A stretch of DNA of 64,000 nt from positions 1 through 64,000 of the forward strand of contig CATYZI010000007.1 in the NCBI GenBank assembly GCA_958415625.1. The letters are read 5' to 3'. The position numbers and the translations under genes were made by a program. Positions 34,772-44,174 of this stretch are shown piece after piece (the stretch's first letter is position 1; every line of letters starts with the position of its first letter). Origin of the DNA: an uncultured Collinsella sp. (lineage in GTDB: Bacteria > Actinomycetota > Coriobacteriia > Coriobacteriales > Coriobacteriaceae). The notes beneath the pieces were generated by a model. That model did not search any database. It worked only from the letters and a program-made list of their open reading frames with translations, and was not told the DNA's origin.

Positions 34772-35794
34772 ATGGCACAGGAAGCGACCGCCAGCGAGCA
34801 AAAGAAATTCAAGGTACCGCGCATCCCGGGCGACATCATGATCTATCCGATGATCGTCGGCCTTTTGCTCAATACCTTCTGCCCGCAGGTCTTTGAGGTC
34901 GGCGGCTTCTTTACGGCTGCCTGCCGCGGCGGCTCCAACACCATCGTTGCCGCGATCTTGCTGTTCGTGGGCGCCGGCATCAGCTTTAAGTCCACGCCGG
35001 GCGCCATCAAGACCGGCATCGTCGTGCTGATTCCTAAGCTTGTAGTGGCAGCCGCGCTGGGTCTGGGCGTCGCGTACTTCTTTAACGATAACTTTTTAGG
35101 CCTGAGCTCGGTTTCCATCATCGGCGGCATTACGTTTTGCAACATGGCGCTCTATACGGGCATCATGGGCGAGTTCGGCGATGAGTCCGAGCAGGGCGCT
35201 GTCGGTATCCTGTTCTTTACGGCCGGCCCCGCCGTCACGATGATCATCCTTGGTGTTTCGGGTCTCGCCAACATCCCCGTCGGCACCATCATCGGATCCA
35301 TCCTGCCGCTTGTTATCGGCATGGTCCTGGGCAACTTGTTCCCGTTTATCAAGAACCTGCTGGTTCCCGGCGCCAATCCCGCGATCGCTGTAATCGGATT
35401 TCAGCTCGGTGCGTCCATGAGCCTGTCGAGCTTTATCACCGGCGGTATCTCGGGCATCCTGCTGGGCCTCATCACCCTCTTTATCGTTGGCCCCATCACC
35501 TTTGCCTTCGAGCGCTTGTGCGGCGGCAACGGCAAGGCCGCCGTTGCTTGCTCCACCATCGCCGGCACGGCTATGACCACGCCGGCTGCCCTTGCCGAGG
35601 TCGCGCCACGCTATGCCGAGCTTGCGCCCACCGCGTATGCGCAGATCGCCACCGCCGTCATCATCACGGCAATCATGGCCCCGATTCTGACCGGCTGGGT
35701 CGATAAGAAGTTCTGCCACGGCGAAGAGGATCTGTCGGTCGAAGGCGTCGAGGCTATTGAGGAGGCCGTCGCGACCGACATCGACGGCGAGTAA
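34772..35794 (+). CDS. kdgT: 2-keto-3-deoxygluconate permease (KdgT-like)
   Basis: This 340-residue membrane protein belongs to the KdgT family of proton-coupled 2-keto-3-deoxygluconate importers. About ten helices, a characteristic PRIPGDIMIYPMIVG start and the CSTIAGTAMTTPAAL motif are seen. The ATG at 34772 follows GGGGG. No other pectin or KDG gene is next to it. A terminator follows at 35844-35883. Confidence 0.88.
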   Translation: MAQEATASEQKKFKVPRIPGDIMIYPMIVGLLLNTFCPQVFEVGGFFTAACRGGSNTIVAAILLFVGAGISFKSTPGAIKTGIVVLIPKLVVAAALGLGVAYFFNDNFLGLSSVSIIGGITFCNMALYTGIMGEFGDESEQGAVGILFFTAGPAVTMIILGVSGLANIPVGTIIGSILPLVIGMVLGNLFPFIKNLLVPGANPAIAVIGFQLGASMSLSSFITGGISGILLGLITLFIVGPITFAFERLCGGNGKAAVACSTIAGTAMTTPAALAEVAPRYAELAPTAYAQIATAVIITAIMAPILTGWVDKKFCHGEEDLSVEGVEAIEEAVATDIDGE

Positions 35795-35843
35795 TCGTCG
35801 ACGCGAGTCAATCTAGCCGGCGTGTGCAATTCGCGCCGTGTGG

Positions 35844-35883
35844 GCGCCCGAACGGTGGCTGTTCTGCAGTGACGTTCGGGCGC
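35844..35883 (+). terminator. Terminator after the kdgT-like gene
   Basis: A perfect 11-bp stem (35844-35854 with 35873-35883) has an 18-nt loop and only a short T-rich tail. Confidence 0.6.
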
Positions 35884-35984
35884 TCTGCTATGATTCCCTT
35901 TACCCCTGCGGAGAAAGGGGTGTTTGGCTCCTGGGCGCGACTCGGGCGATTCTGGCCACTTGGATATTGAAGGGAGGGCGTCTA

Positions 35985-37127
35985 GTGATTAAGGCACTCA
36001 AGATCGAGATATTCCTGCTGTGCATGATTATTCTTATCGGGCTTGCCGTACGAAGCCGTCGCTCCCTGTTCTCGAGCACCCAGCAGCTTTTGTTTAGCAT
36101 GCTGGGCTACACGTCTGCTGCCTACATTTTCTTCGATATGATCTGGACGCTCTCGGACGGCGTAAGCACTCCTGTAGGCATCACGGCCAACTGGATTTCC
36201 AACGCGGTCTCGTTTTCGCTGTTCGCCATCGCGTGCCTCATTTGGTTTTTCTATTCCGAGACGATGCAGGGCTCACGGCTCCTGACCACGCCCTACAGGG
36301 TGGTACTTTTAACGTTGCCAACAGCATTGGTGGTCGTGCTGGCATTTACCAGCTACTGGACGCACGCTATGTTCTATATCGATGCACAGGGCGTATATCG
36401 TCGCGGAGCGCTTTATATGATTCAGCCTATCGTTAGCTACTGCTACGTCATATATACGTCCTTGCATGCCTTTATTCAGGCTCGAAAAGTCGAAAGCCTG
36501 CAAAAGAAGGCCATTTATCGCACCCTCGCCTTTTTTGCGGTTCCCGCTCTGGTGGGCGGTACCTTCCAGGTTTTGTTTTCGGTACCGGGCCTTTGCTTCG
36601 GTATAACGCTGAGCATCCTGCTGCTCTATATCGTCTATCAGGAGCAACTGATCTCGACTGACCCGTTGACTGGACTCAACAACCGCAACCGTTTTGAGAC
36701 CTATATGCTGTCGCTCTTTTCAAATGTGGATCAGGCCGAAGATGTATATCTGCTTATGATGGACGCCGACGGCTTTAAGCAGATTAACGATCGCTATGGA
36801 CATGTGGAGGGCGACCACGCTCTTCAGGTTGTTGCGACGGCGCTCAAGGATGTCTGCTCGCCGGCTGGTGGCTTTATCGCACGTTATGGTGGCGATGAGT
36901 TTGTGGTGCTCCAAAAGGCAGCGGCGGAACAGGGCATCATAGACCTGTGTTCGGCGATTGACGACGAGCTCGCTCGTGCCGAGGTGCCGTATGCATTGCG
37001 GATGTCCATCGGTTACGCGCGGGTCGGCGATAGTGTTGATACCTGGCAAGACTTACTTCGCGCCGCCGATGCGGAGCTCTATCGCGTCAAGGCCGAGAAA
37101 AAGAAATCCGGCGTTCAGATACGCTAG
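35985..37127 (+). CDS. GGDEF diguanylate cyclase with multi-pass membrane sensor
   Basis: This 380-residue protein has seven or so N-terminal helices (about 1-210) and a C-terminal GGDEF domain with the intact signature ARYGGDEFVVL (GGDEF at about 302-306). It should make cyclic di-GMP from GTP. No EAL domain or clear RxxD inhibitory site was noted. The GTG at 35985 follows GGGAGGG; the open frame upstream to 35838 overlaps the terminator. Confidence 0.87.
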   Translation: MIKALKIEIFLLCMIILIGLAVRSRRSLFSSTQQLLFSMLGYTSAAYIFFDMIWTLSDGVSTPVGITANWISNAVSFSLFAIACLIWFFYSETMQGSRLLTTPYRVVLLTLPTALVVVLAFTSYWTHAMFYIDAQGVYRRGALYMIQPIVSYCYVIYTSLHAFIQARKVESLQKKAIYRTLAFFAVPALVGGTFQVLFSVPGLCFGITLSILLLYIVYQEQLISTDPLTGLNNRNRFETYMLSLFSNVDQAEDVYLLMMDADGFKQINDRYGHVEGDHALQVVATALKDVCSPAGGFIARYGGDEFVVLQKAAAEQGIIDLCSAIDDELARAEVPYALRMSIGYARVGDSVDTWQDLLRAADAELYRVKAEKKKSGVQIR

Positions 37128-37225
37128 AAAAAGGGGCGCACGCTTGCGTGCGTGGCGGCCCTCAGCTCACCGATGTACTCCAATAAGCTAAAGTGTGCGA
37201 ACAACCTCTCAAAAAAGTGAGCTCG

Positions 37226-38161
37226 CTAGGCCTTTTTGGGTTTGTTGACGATGATGATGCCGCCGCAGACCAACAGCAGGGCAACGATGACGGTAACGGG
37301 GCTCGTGCCAGCGCCCTCGCCGAGCAGCAGCGCGCTCAGCAGCACGCCAAAGACTGGGTTCATAAAGCCAAAGACCGAAACGCGGCTTACGGGGTTGACG
37401 GCAAGCAGGCGCGACCACAGCGAGTACGCGACCGCGGAGATAAGCGCCATGTAGATGATGAGCGCGATGGCGGGGGCAATCGCTGTGGGGGAGAGCGTGC
37501 CGCCCATCAAAAAGCCGATGGCGGTGAGGACCAGGCCGCCGACCAAGAACTGCCACCCGGCAAGCAAGACGCCGTCGTGCTCGCGCGAGAAGATGCCGAT
37601 CAGGCAGGTCGAAAGGGCACCCGCGACGGTGGAGGCCAGGATAAAGCCCTCGCCGTCGAGCGTAAAGCCAAAGGTACCGTCCGCGCCCGAAAGGTTGACG
37701 AGCGCGACGCCGGCAAAGCCCAGTACGCAGCCGAGCACCTTGGCCGCATCGAGCTTTTCGGTGTGAAACGCCAGGGCGGCAAAGAGGATGGCCAAGAAGT
37801 TGGCGCTGGCCTCGATGATGGAGCTCGACATGGCGCTGGCGCGCGAGAGTCCCAGGTAGAAAAAGAAGTACTGCCCGATAGTCTGGAAGAGCGACAACGT
37901 GAGGATAGACTTGATATCGCGCGCTTGCGGAACGAGCGGGCGGCGCTGGGCCACGCTCATGCCGACAATGACCAGCATGCCGGCAAGGGTGAAGCGCAGA
38001 CCCGCGAAGAGCAGCTGCGAGGCGCTGTCGTGCGCGGGAATGCCAAAGAGGCCGTAGCCGATCTTGATGCAGGGAAAAGCCGACCCCCAGAGCGCGCAGC
38101 AGACGAGGCAGCCCAGGATGAGCCCGGGCAGGGTGGCGAGATACGGCTTGCGGCTTTCCAT
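37226..38161 (-). CDS. EamA/DMT-family transporter
   Basis: This 311-residue protein has ten predicted helices arranged as two EamA repeats, including WGSAFPCIKIGY, LSRASAMSSSIIEAS and SVFGFMNPVFGVLLSALLLGE. The family moves small metabolites or amino acids; the substrate is not known. The ATG at 38161 follows AGGAAGG. It lies downstream of purL on the same strand, separated by the purL terminator. Confidence 0.85.
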   Translation of the reverse strand: MESRKPYLATLPGLILGCLVCCALWGSAFPCIKIGYGLFGIPAHDSASQLLFAGLRFTLAGMLVIVGMSVAQRRPLVPQARDIKSILTLSLFQTIGQYFFFYLGLSRASAMSSSIIEASANFLAILFAALAFHTEKLDAAKVLGCVLGFAGVALVNLSGADGTFGFTLDGEGFILASTVAGALSTCLIGIFSREHDGVLLAGWQFLVGGLVLTAIGFLMGGTLSPTAIAPAIALIIYMALISAVAYSLWSRLLAVNPVSRVSVFGFMNPVFGVLLSALLLGEGAGTSPVTVIVALLLVCGGIIIVNKPKKA

Positions 38162-38186
38162 GATGTCCTTCCTGTATGCGCGAAGC

Positions 38187-38223
38187 AAAAAAGAACCCGC
38201 CACCGGGCGTGCCGGTGGCGGGT
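38187..38223 (-). terminator. Terminator of purL
   Basis: A perfect 12-bp stem (38195-38206 with 38212-38223) is followed on the minus strand by a T6 run within TTCTTTTTTG. Confidence 0.85.
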
Positions 38224-38260
38224 GTTGTTACCCGAGGGGATTGTACCCGATGGGATAGCT

Positions 38261-41200
38261 TTAAGCGAAGTAGGCCACGCCGCTCTCAAAGATCGGCATG
38301 AACTTATCGCCGGGGACATGCTCGGGCACGTTGCGGTACAGGTTGTCGCCGCGGCGCTCGGCATGACCCATCTTGCCCAAGACGCGGCCGTCGGGGCTCG
38401 TGATGCCCTCGATGGCGAGTGCGGAGCCGTTGGGGTTGACGGAAAGGTCCATGCTCGGCTTGCCGTCCTCGCCCACGTACTGCGTGGCGACCTGGCCGTT
38501 GGCGATCAGCTGGGCGAGCACCTCGTCGTTGGCGACAAAGCGGCCCTCGCCGTGGCTGATGGCGACGGTGTAGGGGTCGTCGAGGCTGCACTGCGACAGC
38601 CACGGGGACAGGTTGGACGAGATGCGGGTGCGCACCAGGCGGCTCTGATGGCGACCGATGGTGTTGAACGTCAGCGTGGGTGCATCCGGCGTGGCGTCGA
38701 CGATGTCACCGTAGGGCACCAGGCCGAGCTTGATCAGGGCCTGGAAGCCGTTGCAGATGCCCAGCATCAGGCCGTCACGGGCCTTGAGCAGGTCGCGGAC
38801 TGCCTCGGTGACCTCAGGAGCGCGGAAGAACGCCGTGATGAACTTGGCGGAGCCGTCGGGCTCGTCACCGCCCGAGAAGCCGCCGGGGATCATGACAATC
38901 TGGCTTGCACGGATGCGGCGGGCAAGCTCGTGGGTGCTCTCGGCGACGGCCTCGGGCGTGAGGTTGTTGATCACGAAGGTGTCGGCCTCGGCACCGGCTG
39001 CGCGGAAGGCACGGGCGCTATCGTACTCGCAGTTGTTGCCGGGGAACACGGGGATAACCACGCGCGGGCGGGCGATTTTGGCGCCGCCGTACACGTGGAT
39101 GTCCTTGGCGCGGAAGTCGATGGTCTCGACCTCGGGGGTCTCGCCGGCGCTGCGGTAGGCGAAGACGCCCTCGATGCCGCTCTCCCAGGCCTCCTGGAGC
39201 TCGGAGAGCTCGATGACCTCGGAGCCGGTGTCGATGACATAGCCCTCGACGGTGGTACCCAGGGGCTCCACGACAACGCCGTCGGCGACCTCGGGCAGCT
39301 CGGCGTCCTCGGCGAGCTCGACGATAAAGCTGCCGTAGAGCGGGGTGAAGAGGCTCTCCACGTCCACGTCCTCGGCAAGTTCGATGCCAATCTGGTTGCC
39401 GACACACATCTTAAAGAGGCTCTCGGCGCCGCAGCCGTAGCCGGGCGTAGAGACGGCCAGGGCGTCACCGGTGGCGGTGAGCGCCTCGACGGCGTCAAAC
39501 GCGGCGAGCAGCTGCTGGGCGTCGGGGCGGTAGTCCTCGCCATAGGTGGCGGGGGTGATGCGGACGACGCGGTGCGTGAGGCCCTTGAACTCGGGCGAGA
39601 CGGCGCGGGCCGCCTTGCCCACGGCGACAGCGAAGCTGATCAGGGTCGGAGGAACGTTGAGCTCGCCGGCTTCGTCCTCAAAAGAGCCGCTCATGGAGTC
39701 CTTGCCGCCGATGGCGCCGGCACCCAGGTCGACCTGGGCCATAAGGGCGCCCAGGACGGCTGCCATGGGCTTGCCCCAACGCTCGGCCTCGGTACGCAGG
39801 CGCTCGAAGTACTCCTGGAAGGAGAGGTAGGCGCGCTTGTGCTCAAAGCCGGCGGCCACGAGCTTGGCGATGGACTCGACCACGGATAGGTAGGCGCCGG
39901 CAAACTGGTCGGCCTCCATCAGGTAGGGGTTGAAGCCCCATGCCATGGCGCTTGCCGTGGTGGTCTCGCCGTCCACGGGGAACTTGGCGACCATGGCAGA
40001 GCTCGGAGTGAGCTGCGTCTTGCCGCCAAAGGGCATGAGCACGGTCGCGGCACCGATGGTGGAGTCGAAGCGCTCGGAAAGGCCCTTGTTGGAGGCGACG
40101 TTGAGGTCAGTGACAAGCGAGGTCATGCGCTCGGCAAGCGTGGCGCCGGCCCAGCTGGGCTGCCACACGCTGCGGGCACAGACGTGGGCGACCTGGTGCT
40201 TGGGCGCGCCGTTGGAGTTGAGGAACTCACGGGACAGGTCGACGATGGCGACACCGTTCCAGGCCATGCGCATGCGCGGCTCGGCGGTAACCTCGGCGAT
40301 AACGGTCGCCTCGAGGTTCTCCTCGGCGGCGTAGCCCATGAACTCCTCGACGTCACCGTCGGCGACGGCGCAGGCCATGCGCTCCTGGGACTCGGAAATG
40401 GCGAGCTCGGTGCCGTCCAGGCCGTCGTACTTCTTGGTCACGGTGTCCAGGTCGACATACAGGCCGTCGGCAAGCTCGCCCACGGCGACCGAGACGCCGC
40501 CGGCGCCAAAGTCGTTGCAGCGCTTGATCAGGCGGCAGGCGTCGCCGCGGCGGAACAGACGCTGCAGCTTGCGCTCGACCGGGGCGTTGCCCTTCTGGAC
40601 CTCGGCACCCGAGGTCTCGATGGACTCGGTGTTCTGGGTCTTGGAGGAGCCAGTGGCGCCGCCGATGCCGTCACGGCCGGTGCGGCCACCCAAAAGGATG
40701 ATCTTGTCGGTGGGGGCGGGGCACTCGCGACGCACGTGGTTTGCCGGGGTAGCGCCCACGACGGCGCCGACCTCCATGCGCTTGGCCACGTAGCCGGGGT
40801 GATAGAGCTCGTTGACCTGACCGGTGGCAAGGCCGATCTGGTTGCCGTAGCTGGAGTAGCCGGCGGCGGCGGTGGTCACGAGCTTGCGCTGCGGAAGCTT
40901 GCCCTCGAGCGTCTCGGAGACGGGGACCGTGGGGTCGCCGGCGCCGGTGACGCGCATGGCCTGATAGACATAGCTGCGGCCCGAGAGCGGGTCGCGGATA
41001 GCGCCGCCCACGCAGGTGGCGGCACCGCCGAAGGGCTCGATCTCGGTCGGGTGGTTGTGGGTCTCGTTCTTAAAGAGGAACAGCCAGTCCTGGTCCTCGC
41101 CATCGACATCGACCTTCACCTTGACGGTGCAGGCGTTGATCTCCTCGGACTCATCGACATCAGTCATGACGCCGGTCTTCTTAAGGTACTTGGCGCCGAT

Positions 41201-42007
41201 GGTGCCCATGTCCATGAGGCAGACGGGCTTGGCGTCGCGACCGAGCTCGTGGCGCATCTCCATGTAGCGGTCGAAGGCCTGCTGCACCACGGCGTCGTCG
41301 ATCGTCACGTCATCCAGGACGGTGCCGAAGGTGGTGTGGCGGCAATGGTCGGACCAGTACGTGTCGATCACGCGGATCTCGGTGATGGTGGGGTCGCGAT
41401 TCTCATCGCGGAAGTACTGCTGGCAGAAGGCGATGTCCGCCTCGTCCATGGCAAGACCGCGCTCGGAAATAAAGGCGGCAAGGCCGGCCTCATCGAGCTC
41501 GCGGAAGCCGTCGAGCACTTCGACGGGCTGAGGCTCGGGGGTCTCCATGTACAGCGTCTCGGGCAGGTCGAGCGAGGCGATGCGCGCCTCGACGGGGTTC
41601 ACCACGTAGTGCTTGATGGCCTCGATGGCGGCTTCGTCCAGGGCGCCCGAGATCATATAGACCTTGGCGGAGCGCACGGCGGGGCGCTCGCCCTGGCTGA
41701 TGAGCTGCACGCACTCGCTGGCGGAGTCGGCACGCTGGTCAAACTGGCCAGGCAGGAATTCGACGGCAAAGACGGCGCCGTCGCTTGCGGGGAGCTCGTC
41801 GTAGGTCACATCGACCTGGGGCTCGCTAAAGACGGTCGGCACGCAGGAGCGGAAAAGCTCCTCGTCGATGCCCTCGACGTCGTAGCGGTTGATGATCCTC
41901 AGGGCCTCGATGCCCTTGATGCCGAGAATCTCGGTCAGCTCGCCCTTGAGCTGCTGAGCCTCGACGTCGAACCCGGGTTTCTTCTCCACGTAGATACGAG
42001 AGACCAT
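38261..42007 (-). CDS. purL: Phosphoribosylformylglycinamidine synthase, large single-chain form
   Basis: This 1248-residue enzyme makes FGAM from FGAR, glutamine and ATP in purine synthesis. It is the long fused form with an N-terminal linker and a synthase core, including DYWSDHCRHTTF-type and GGKDSMSG motifs. The C-terminal glutaminase carries the nucleophile in LGICNGFQ (near 1080) and the later H and E of the triad (SHGEGRF, GHAERRGD). The ATG at 42007 follows AGGAAGG; the frame extends to 42115. The long open frames opposite it are shadows. Confidence 0.95.
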   Translation of the reverse strand: MVSRIYVEKKPGFDVEAQQLKGELTEILGIKGIEALRIINRYDVEGIDEELFRSCVPTVFSEPQVDVTYDELPASDGAVFAVEFLPGQFDQRADSASECVQLISQGERPAVRSAKVYMISGALDEAAIEAIKHYVVNPVEARIASLDLPETLYMETPEPQPVEVLDGFRELDEAGLAAFISERGLAMDEADIAFCQQYFRDENRDPTITEIRVIDTYWSDHCRHTTFGTVLDDVTIDDAVVQQAFDRYMEMRHELGRDAKPVCLMDMGTIGAKYLKKTGVMTDVDESEEINACTVKVKVDVDGEDQDWLFLFKNETHNHPTEIEPFGGAATCVGGAIRDPLSGRSYVYQAMRVTGAGDPTVPVSETLEGKLPQRKLVTTAAAGYSSYGNQIGLATGQVNELYHPGYVAKRMEVGAVVGATPANHVRRECPAPTDKIILLGGRTGRDGIGGATGSSKTQNTESIETSGAEVQKGNAPVERKLQRLFRRGDACRLIKRCNDFGAGGVSVAVGELADGLYVDLDTVTKKYDGLDGTELAISESQERMACAVADGDVEEFMGYAAEENLEATVIAEVTAEPRMRMAWNGVAIVDLSREFLNSNGAPKHQVAHVCARSVWQPSWAGATLAERMTSLVTDLNVASNKGLSERFDSTIGAATVLMPFGGKTQLTPSSAMVAKFPVDGETTTASAMAWGFNPYLMEADQFAGAYLSVVESIAKLVAAGFEHKRAYLSFQEYFERLRTEAERWGKPMAAVLGALMAQVDLGAGAIGGKDSMSGSFEDEAGELNVPPTLISFAVAVGKAARAVSPEFKGLTHRVVRITPATYGEDYRPDAQQLLAAFDAVEALTATGDALAVSTPGYGCGAESLFKMCVGNQIGIELAEDVDVESLFTPLYGSFIVELAEDAELPEVADGVVVEPLGTTVEGYVIDTGSEVIELSELQEAWESGIEGVFAYRSAGETPEVETIDFRAKDIHVYGGAKIARPRVVIPVFPGNNCEYDSARAFRAAGAEADTFVINNLTPEAVAESTHELARRIRASQIVMIPGGFSGGDEPDGSAKFITAFFRAPEVTEAVRDLLKARDGLMLGICNGFQALIKLGLVPYGDIVDATPDAPTLTFNTIGRHQSRLVRTRISSNLSPWLSQCSLDDPYTVAISHGEGRFVANDEVLAQLIANGQVATQYVGEDGKPSMDLSVNPNGSALAIEGITSPDGRVLGKMGHAERRGDNLYRNVPEHVPGDKFMPIFESGVAYFA

Positions 42008-42191
42008 TGGTTCCTGCCTTCCTGATCGGTTGGGCGTACGGTACGGTATGCGGCAGCGGTCGGTTTGCGGGGCCTGCCCTGCGGTCGCCTTGAGCCACAT
42101 GTTTGTAAACCTCACTATGATACGACAGCTCGCGGCGCGTAGAGGACGGCGAGGGTGCTACAGTGAAGCGCAAACAAGAGAAAGGCATCAC

Positions 42192-43754
42192 ATGGCATTC
42201 GTTTCGCTCGCCATCATCGCACTCGTGGCCTTTGCAAGCCCCTTCATCGCTTCGGCGATTCCTGGAAAACCCGTTCCCGAAACGGTCTTTTTGCTCGTGT
42301 TCGGCGCGGTGTTGGGACCTCATATGCTTGGCGTCATCCATGTGGATGCCGAGGTCTCGCTTGTGTCAGAGCTCGGTCTGGCATTTTTGTTCCTGCTTGC
42401 CGGCTTTGAGATCGACCCAAAGAACATCACGGGCGTCGAGGGGCGCTACGGTATGGCCACGTGGGTTGTCACATTTTGTATCGCCTGGCTTGCCGTGCGC
42501 TTTACCCCGTGGTTCTCGGTCAGCCATTTCGACGGTATCGCCGTGACGCTCGCCTTGACCTCGACGGCGCTTGGAGCGCTCATGCCCATCTTGCGCGAGC
42601 GGTTGCTTGCCGGAACGCGCGTCGGTGATTCGATTCTCGCCTATGGTACGTGGGGCGAGCTCGGCCCCGTGCTCGCCATGTCGGTACTGCTGTCTGCCCG
42701 CACGGGTATCGAGACGCTGCTGATCTTGGGCCTGTTCGCCGTGGTGTGCGTGCTGCTTGCCGTGGTCCCCAGCCGCTCCAAACGCGTCGGCAGCCGCTTC
42801 TTTGCGTTTGTCGAGGAGCGCGCCGATACCACGTCGCAGACCTTCGTGCGCCTGACGGTGCTTATTTTGGTCACGCTCGTGGCGTTCTCGGCCATCTTTA
42901 GCCTCGATATCGTGTTGGGCGCTTTTGCCGCCGGCTTCGTCCTGCGCTATATCATCCCCGAGGGCAACCATACGCTTGAGACCAAGCTCGACGGCCTGGC
43001 CTACGGCTTTTTGATCCCGGTGTTCTTTACCGTGTCGGGCGCAAAGATCGATCTGACGGCCGTGGTGTCGCGCCCCGGGCTGCTCGTGGGCTTTATCGTG
43101 GCGTTGTTGATTATTCGTGCCGTACCCATTCTTATTTCTATGAGCATTTGTCCTGCGACGCGCGATGTGTCGGCGTATGGTCGCATTACCGTGGCCCTGT
43201 ACTGCACCACGGCGCTGCCGATCATCGTTGCCGTGACGAGCGTGGCCGTCAACGCGGGCGCGCTGTCGCAAGATATTGCGTCGGTCATGGTTGCCGCCGG
43301 TGCCATCACGGTGTTCTTGATGCCGCTGCTCGCGCAGCTCTTCTACCGCGTGGTCGATGCCGCGCCGGTCGCCGCCGTGGCAGAGGTTGCCGAGCATCCT
43401 GCCGAGGCACTCGATATCCTGCGTGCCCATCACGATTTGGCGAGTCTGCTCGCACGAGAGCACGAGCTGCTGACCTCGCATGGCCATGGTCGCGTATTCG
43501 AGGGCCTGCCTACGCTCGATACGATTGCCGAGCGTCTTTCCGCCGAGGCGGCGAGCGGCCACATCGATGCCCGCATCGTGGACGCGGCGCACCTGCTTGC
43601 CGATAAGACCTATGGAGACGAGGTCGACCCGTCCGAGCTGACCCCGCGCGAGCGTCGCCGCCTGGAGCGCGCCAAGCTCGCCGTGCGCGAATACCGCCGC
43701 CGCATGCTGGAGCTCTATGCGAGCGATGAAGCCCAGGACGACGACGGTAAGTAG
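42192..43754 (+). CDS. CPA2-type cation/proton antiporter
   Basis: This 520-residue membrane protein has about twelve helices (1-400) matching the Na+/H+ exchanger/KefB-like family, with LLFGAVLGP-like and AGFEIDPK patterns near 37-80. A cytoplasmic tail of about 120 residues has helices and a repeated R/E-rich end (ERRRLERAKLAVREYRRR). No TrkA-N domain is present. The ATG at 42192 follows AAAGG. It is divergent from purL. Confidence 0.85.
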   Translation: MAFVSLAIIALVAFASPFIASAIPGKPVPETVFLLVFGAVLGPHMLGVIHVDAEVSLVSELGLAFLFLLAGFEIDPKNITGVEGRYGMATWVVTFCIAWLAVRFTPWFSVSHFDGIAVTLALTSTALGALMPILRERLLAGTRVGDSILAYGTWGELGPVLAMSVLLSARTGIETLLILGLFAVVCVLLAVVPSRSKRVGSRFFAFVEERADTTSQTFVRLTVLILVTLVAFSAIFSLDIVLGAFAAGFVLRYIIPEGNHTLETKLDGLAYGFLIPVFFTVSGAKIDLTAVVSRPGLLVGFIVALLIIRAVPILISMSICPATRDVSAYGRITVALYCTTALPIIVAVTSVAVNAGALSQDIASVMVAAGAITVFLMPLLAQLFYRVVDAAPVAAVAEVAEHPAEALDILRAHHDLASLLAREHELLTSHGHGRVFEGLPTLDTIAERLSAEAASGHIDARIVDAAHLLADKTYGDEVDPSELTPRERRRLERAKLAVREYRRRMLELYASDEAQDDDGK

Positions 43755-43767
43755 TCGATACTTTCTC

Positions 43768-43992
43768 GGGGAAGCCGCGTCCCGCCTTGAAGGCTCGGAA
43801 CGGGATGTGGTTTCCGAAACGGGGGCCGTTGGGAAGCTGTGTCCCGGAATGGGCGCTCAGAGTGGGATGCAGTTTCCGCGAGAGGCTCGTTAGGGAAAGC
43901 GCATCCCATTCTGAGCCGGAATTATGGGACGCAGTTTCCTTTTCGAATAGAAGGAGGTGCGCTGCCTGCGGTTGATGCAGACAGCGTGCCTT
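43768..43992. repeat. Palindromic repeat cluster, left copy
   Basis: Three related ~50-bp units start at about 43768, 43831 and 43893, each with arms of the form GGGAAnCTGnGTCCC and its inverted partner GGGAnGCAGTTTCC. The middle unit (43831-43879, 49 bases) is identical to 50608-50656. A further hairpin (43951-43992) resembles the one at 50732-50770. The stretch 43755-44174 holds no supported gene besides this. Confidence 0.8.
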
Positions 43993-44102
43993 CTTGCATA
44001 AAGCTCTGCTGAGGTTTGAAATTAGCTCGCTATGTAAAAAAGAACCCTTAATTCCCAATACTTCAAATTCTGAAATTAGACAATGCATTTCTTGAGTCTT
44101 AA

Positions 44103-44131
44103 TTGCAAATATCGGATATATTCGAAATAAT
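44103..44131 (+). promoter_or_regulatory. Likely promoter of the Fic gene
   Basis: TTGCAA (44103-44108), a 17-nt spacer and AATAAT (44126-44131) lie in a strongly AT-rich stretch, 44 bases before the Fic start. Confidence 0.5.
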
Positions 44132-44174
44132 GAAAGACGATTAAGCTATTTGATTTCAAAGGAGCGATGAAGCG

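Noticed and set aside
37193..39889. 898-codon plus-strand open frame opposite purL and the EamA gene
   Set aside because: It lies opposite two well-supported genes (purL and EamA) and has the composition of a high-GC shadow frame (D/G/A/V/E-rich), with no domain and no ribosome site.
40184..42025. 613-codon plus-strand open frame opposite purL
   Set aside because: Antisense to strongly conserved purL sequence; long shadow frames are expected in such GC-rich third positions.
43510..44088. Minus-strand frame across the left repeat, with the peptide RKLHPTLSAHSGTQLP
   Set aside because: The same peptide appears from the right repeat copy (about 50350-50709), so it is a translation of the palindromic repeat, not a gene.
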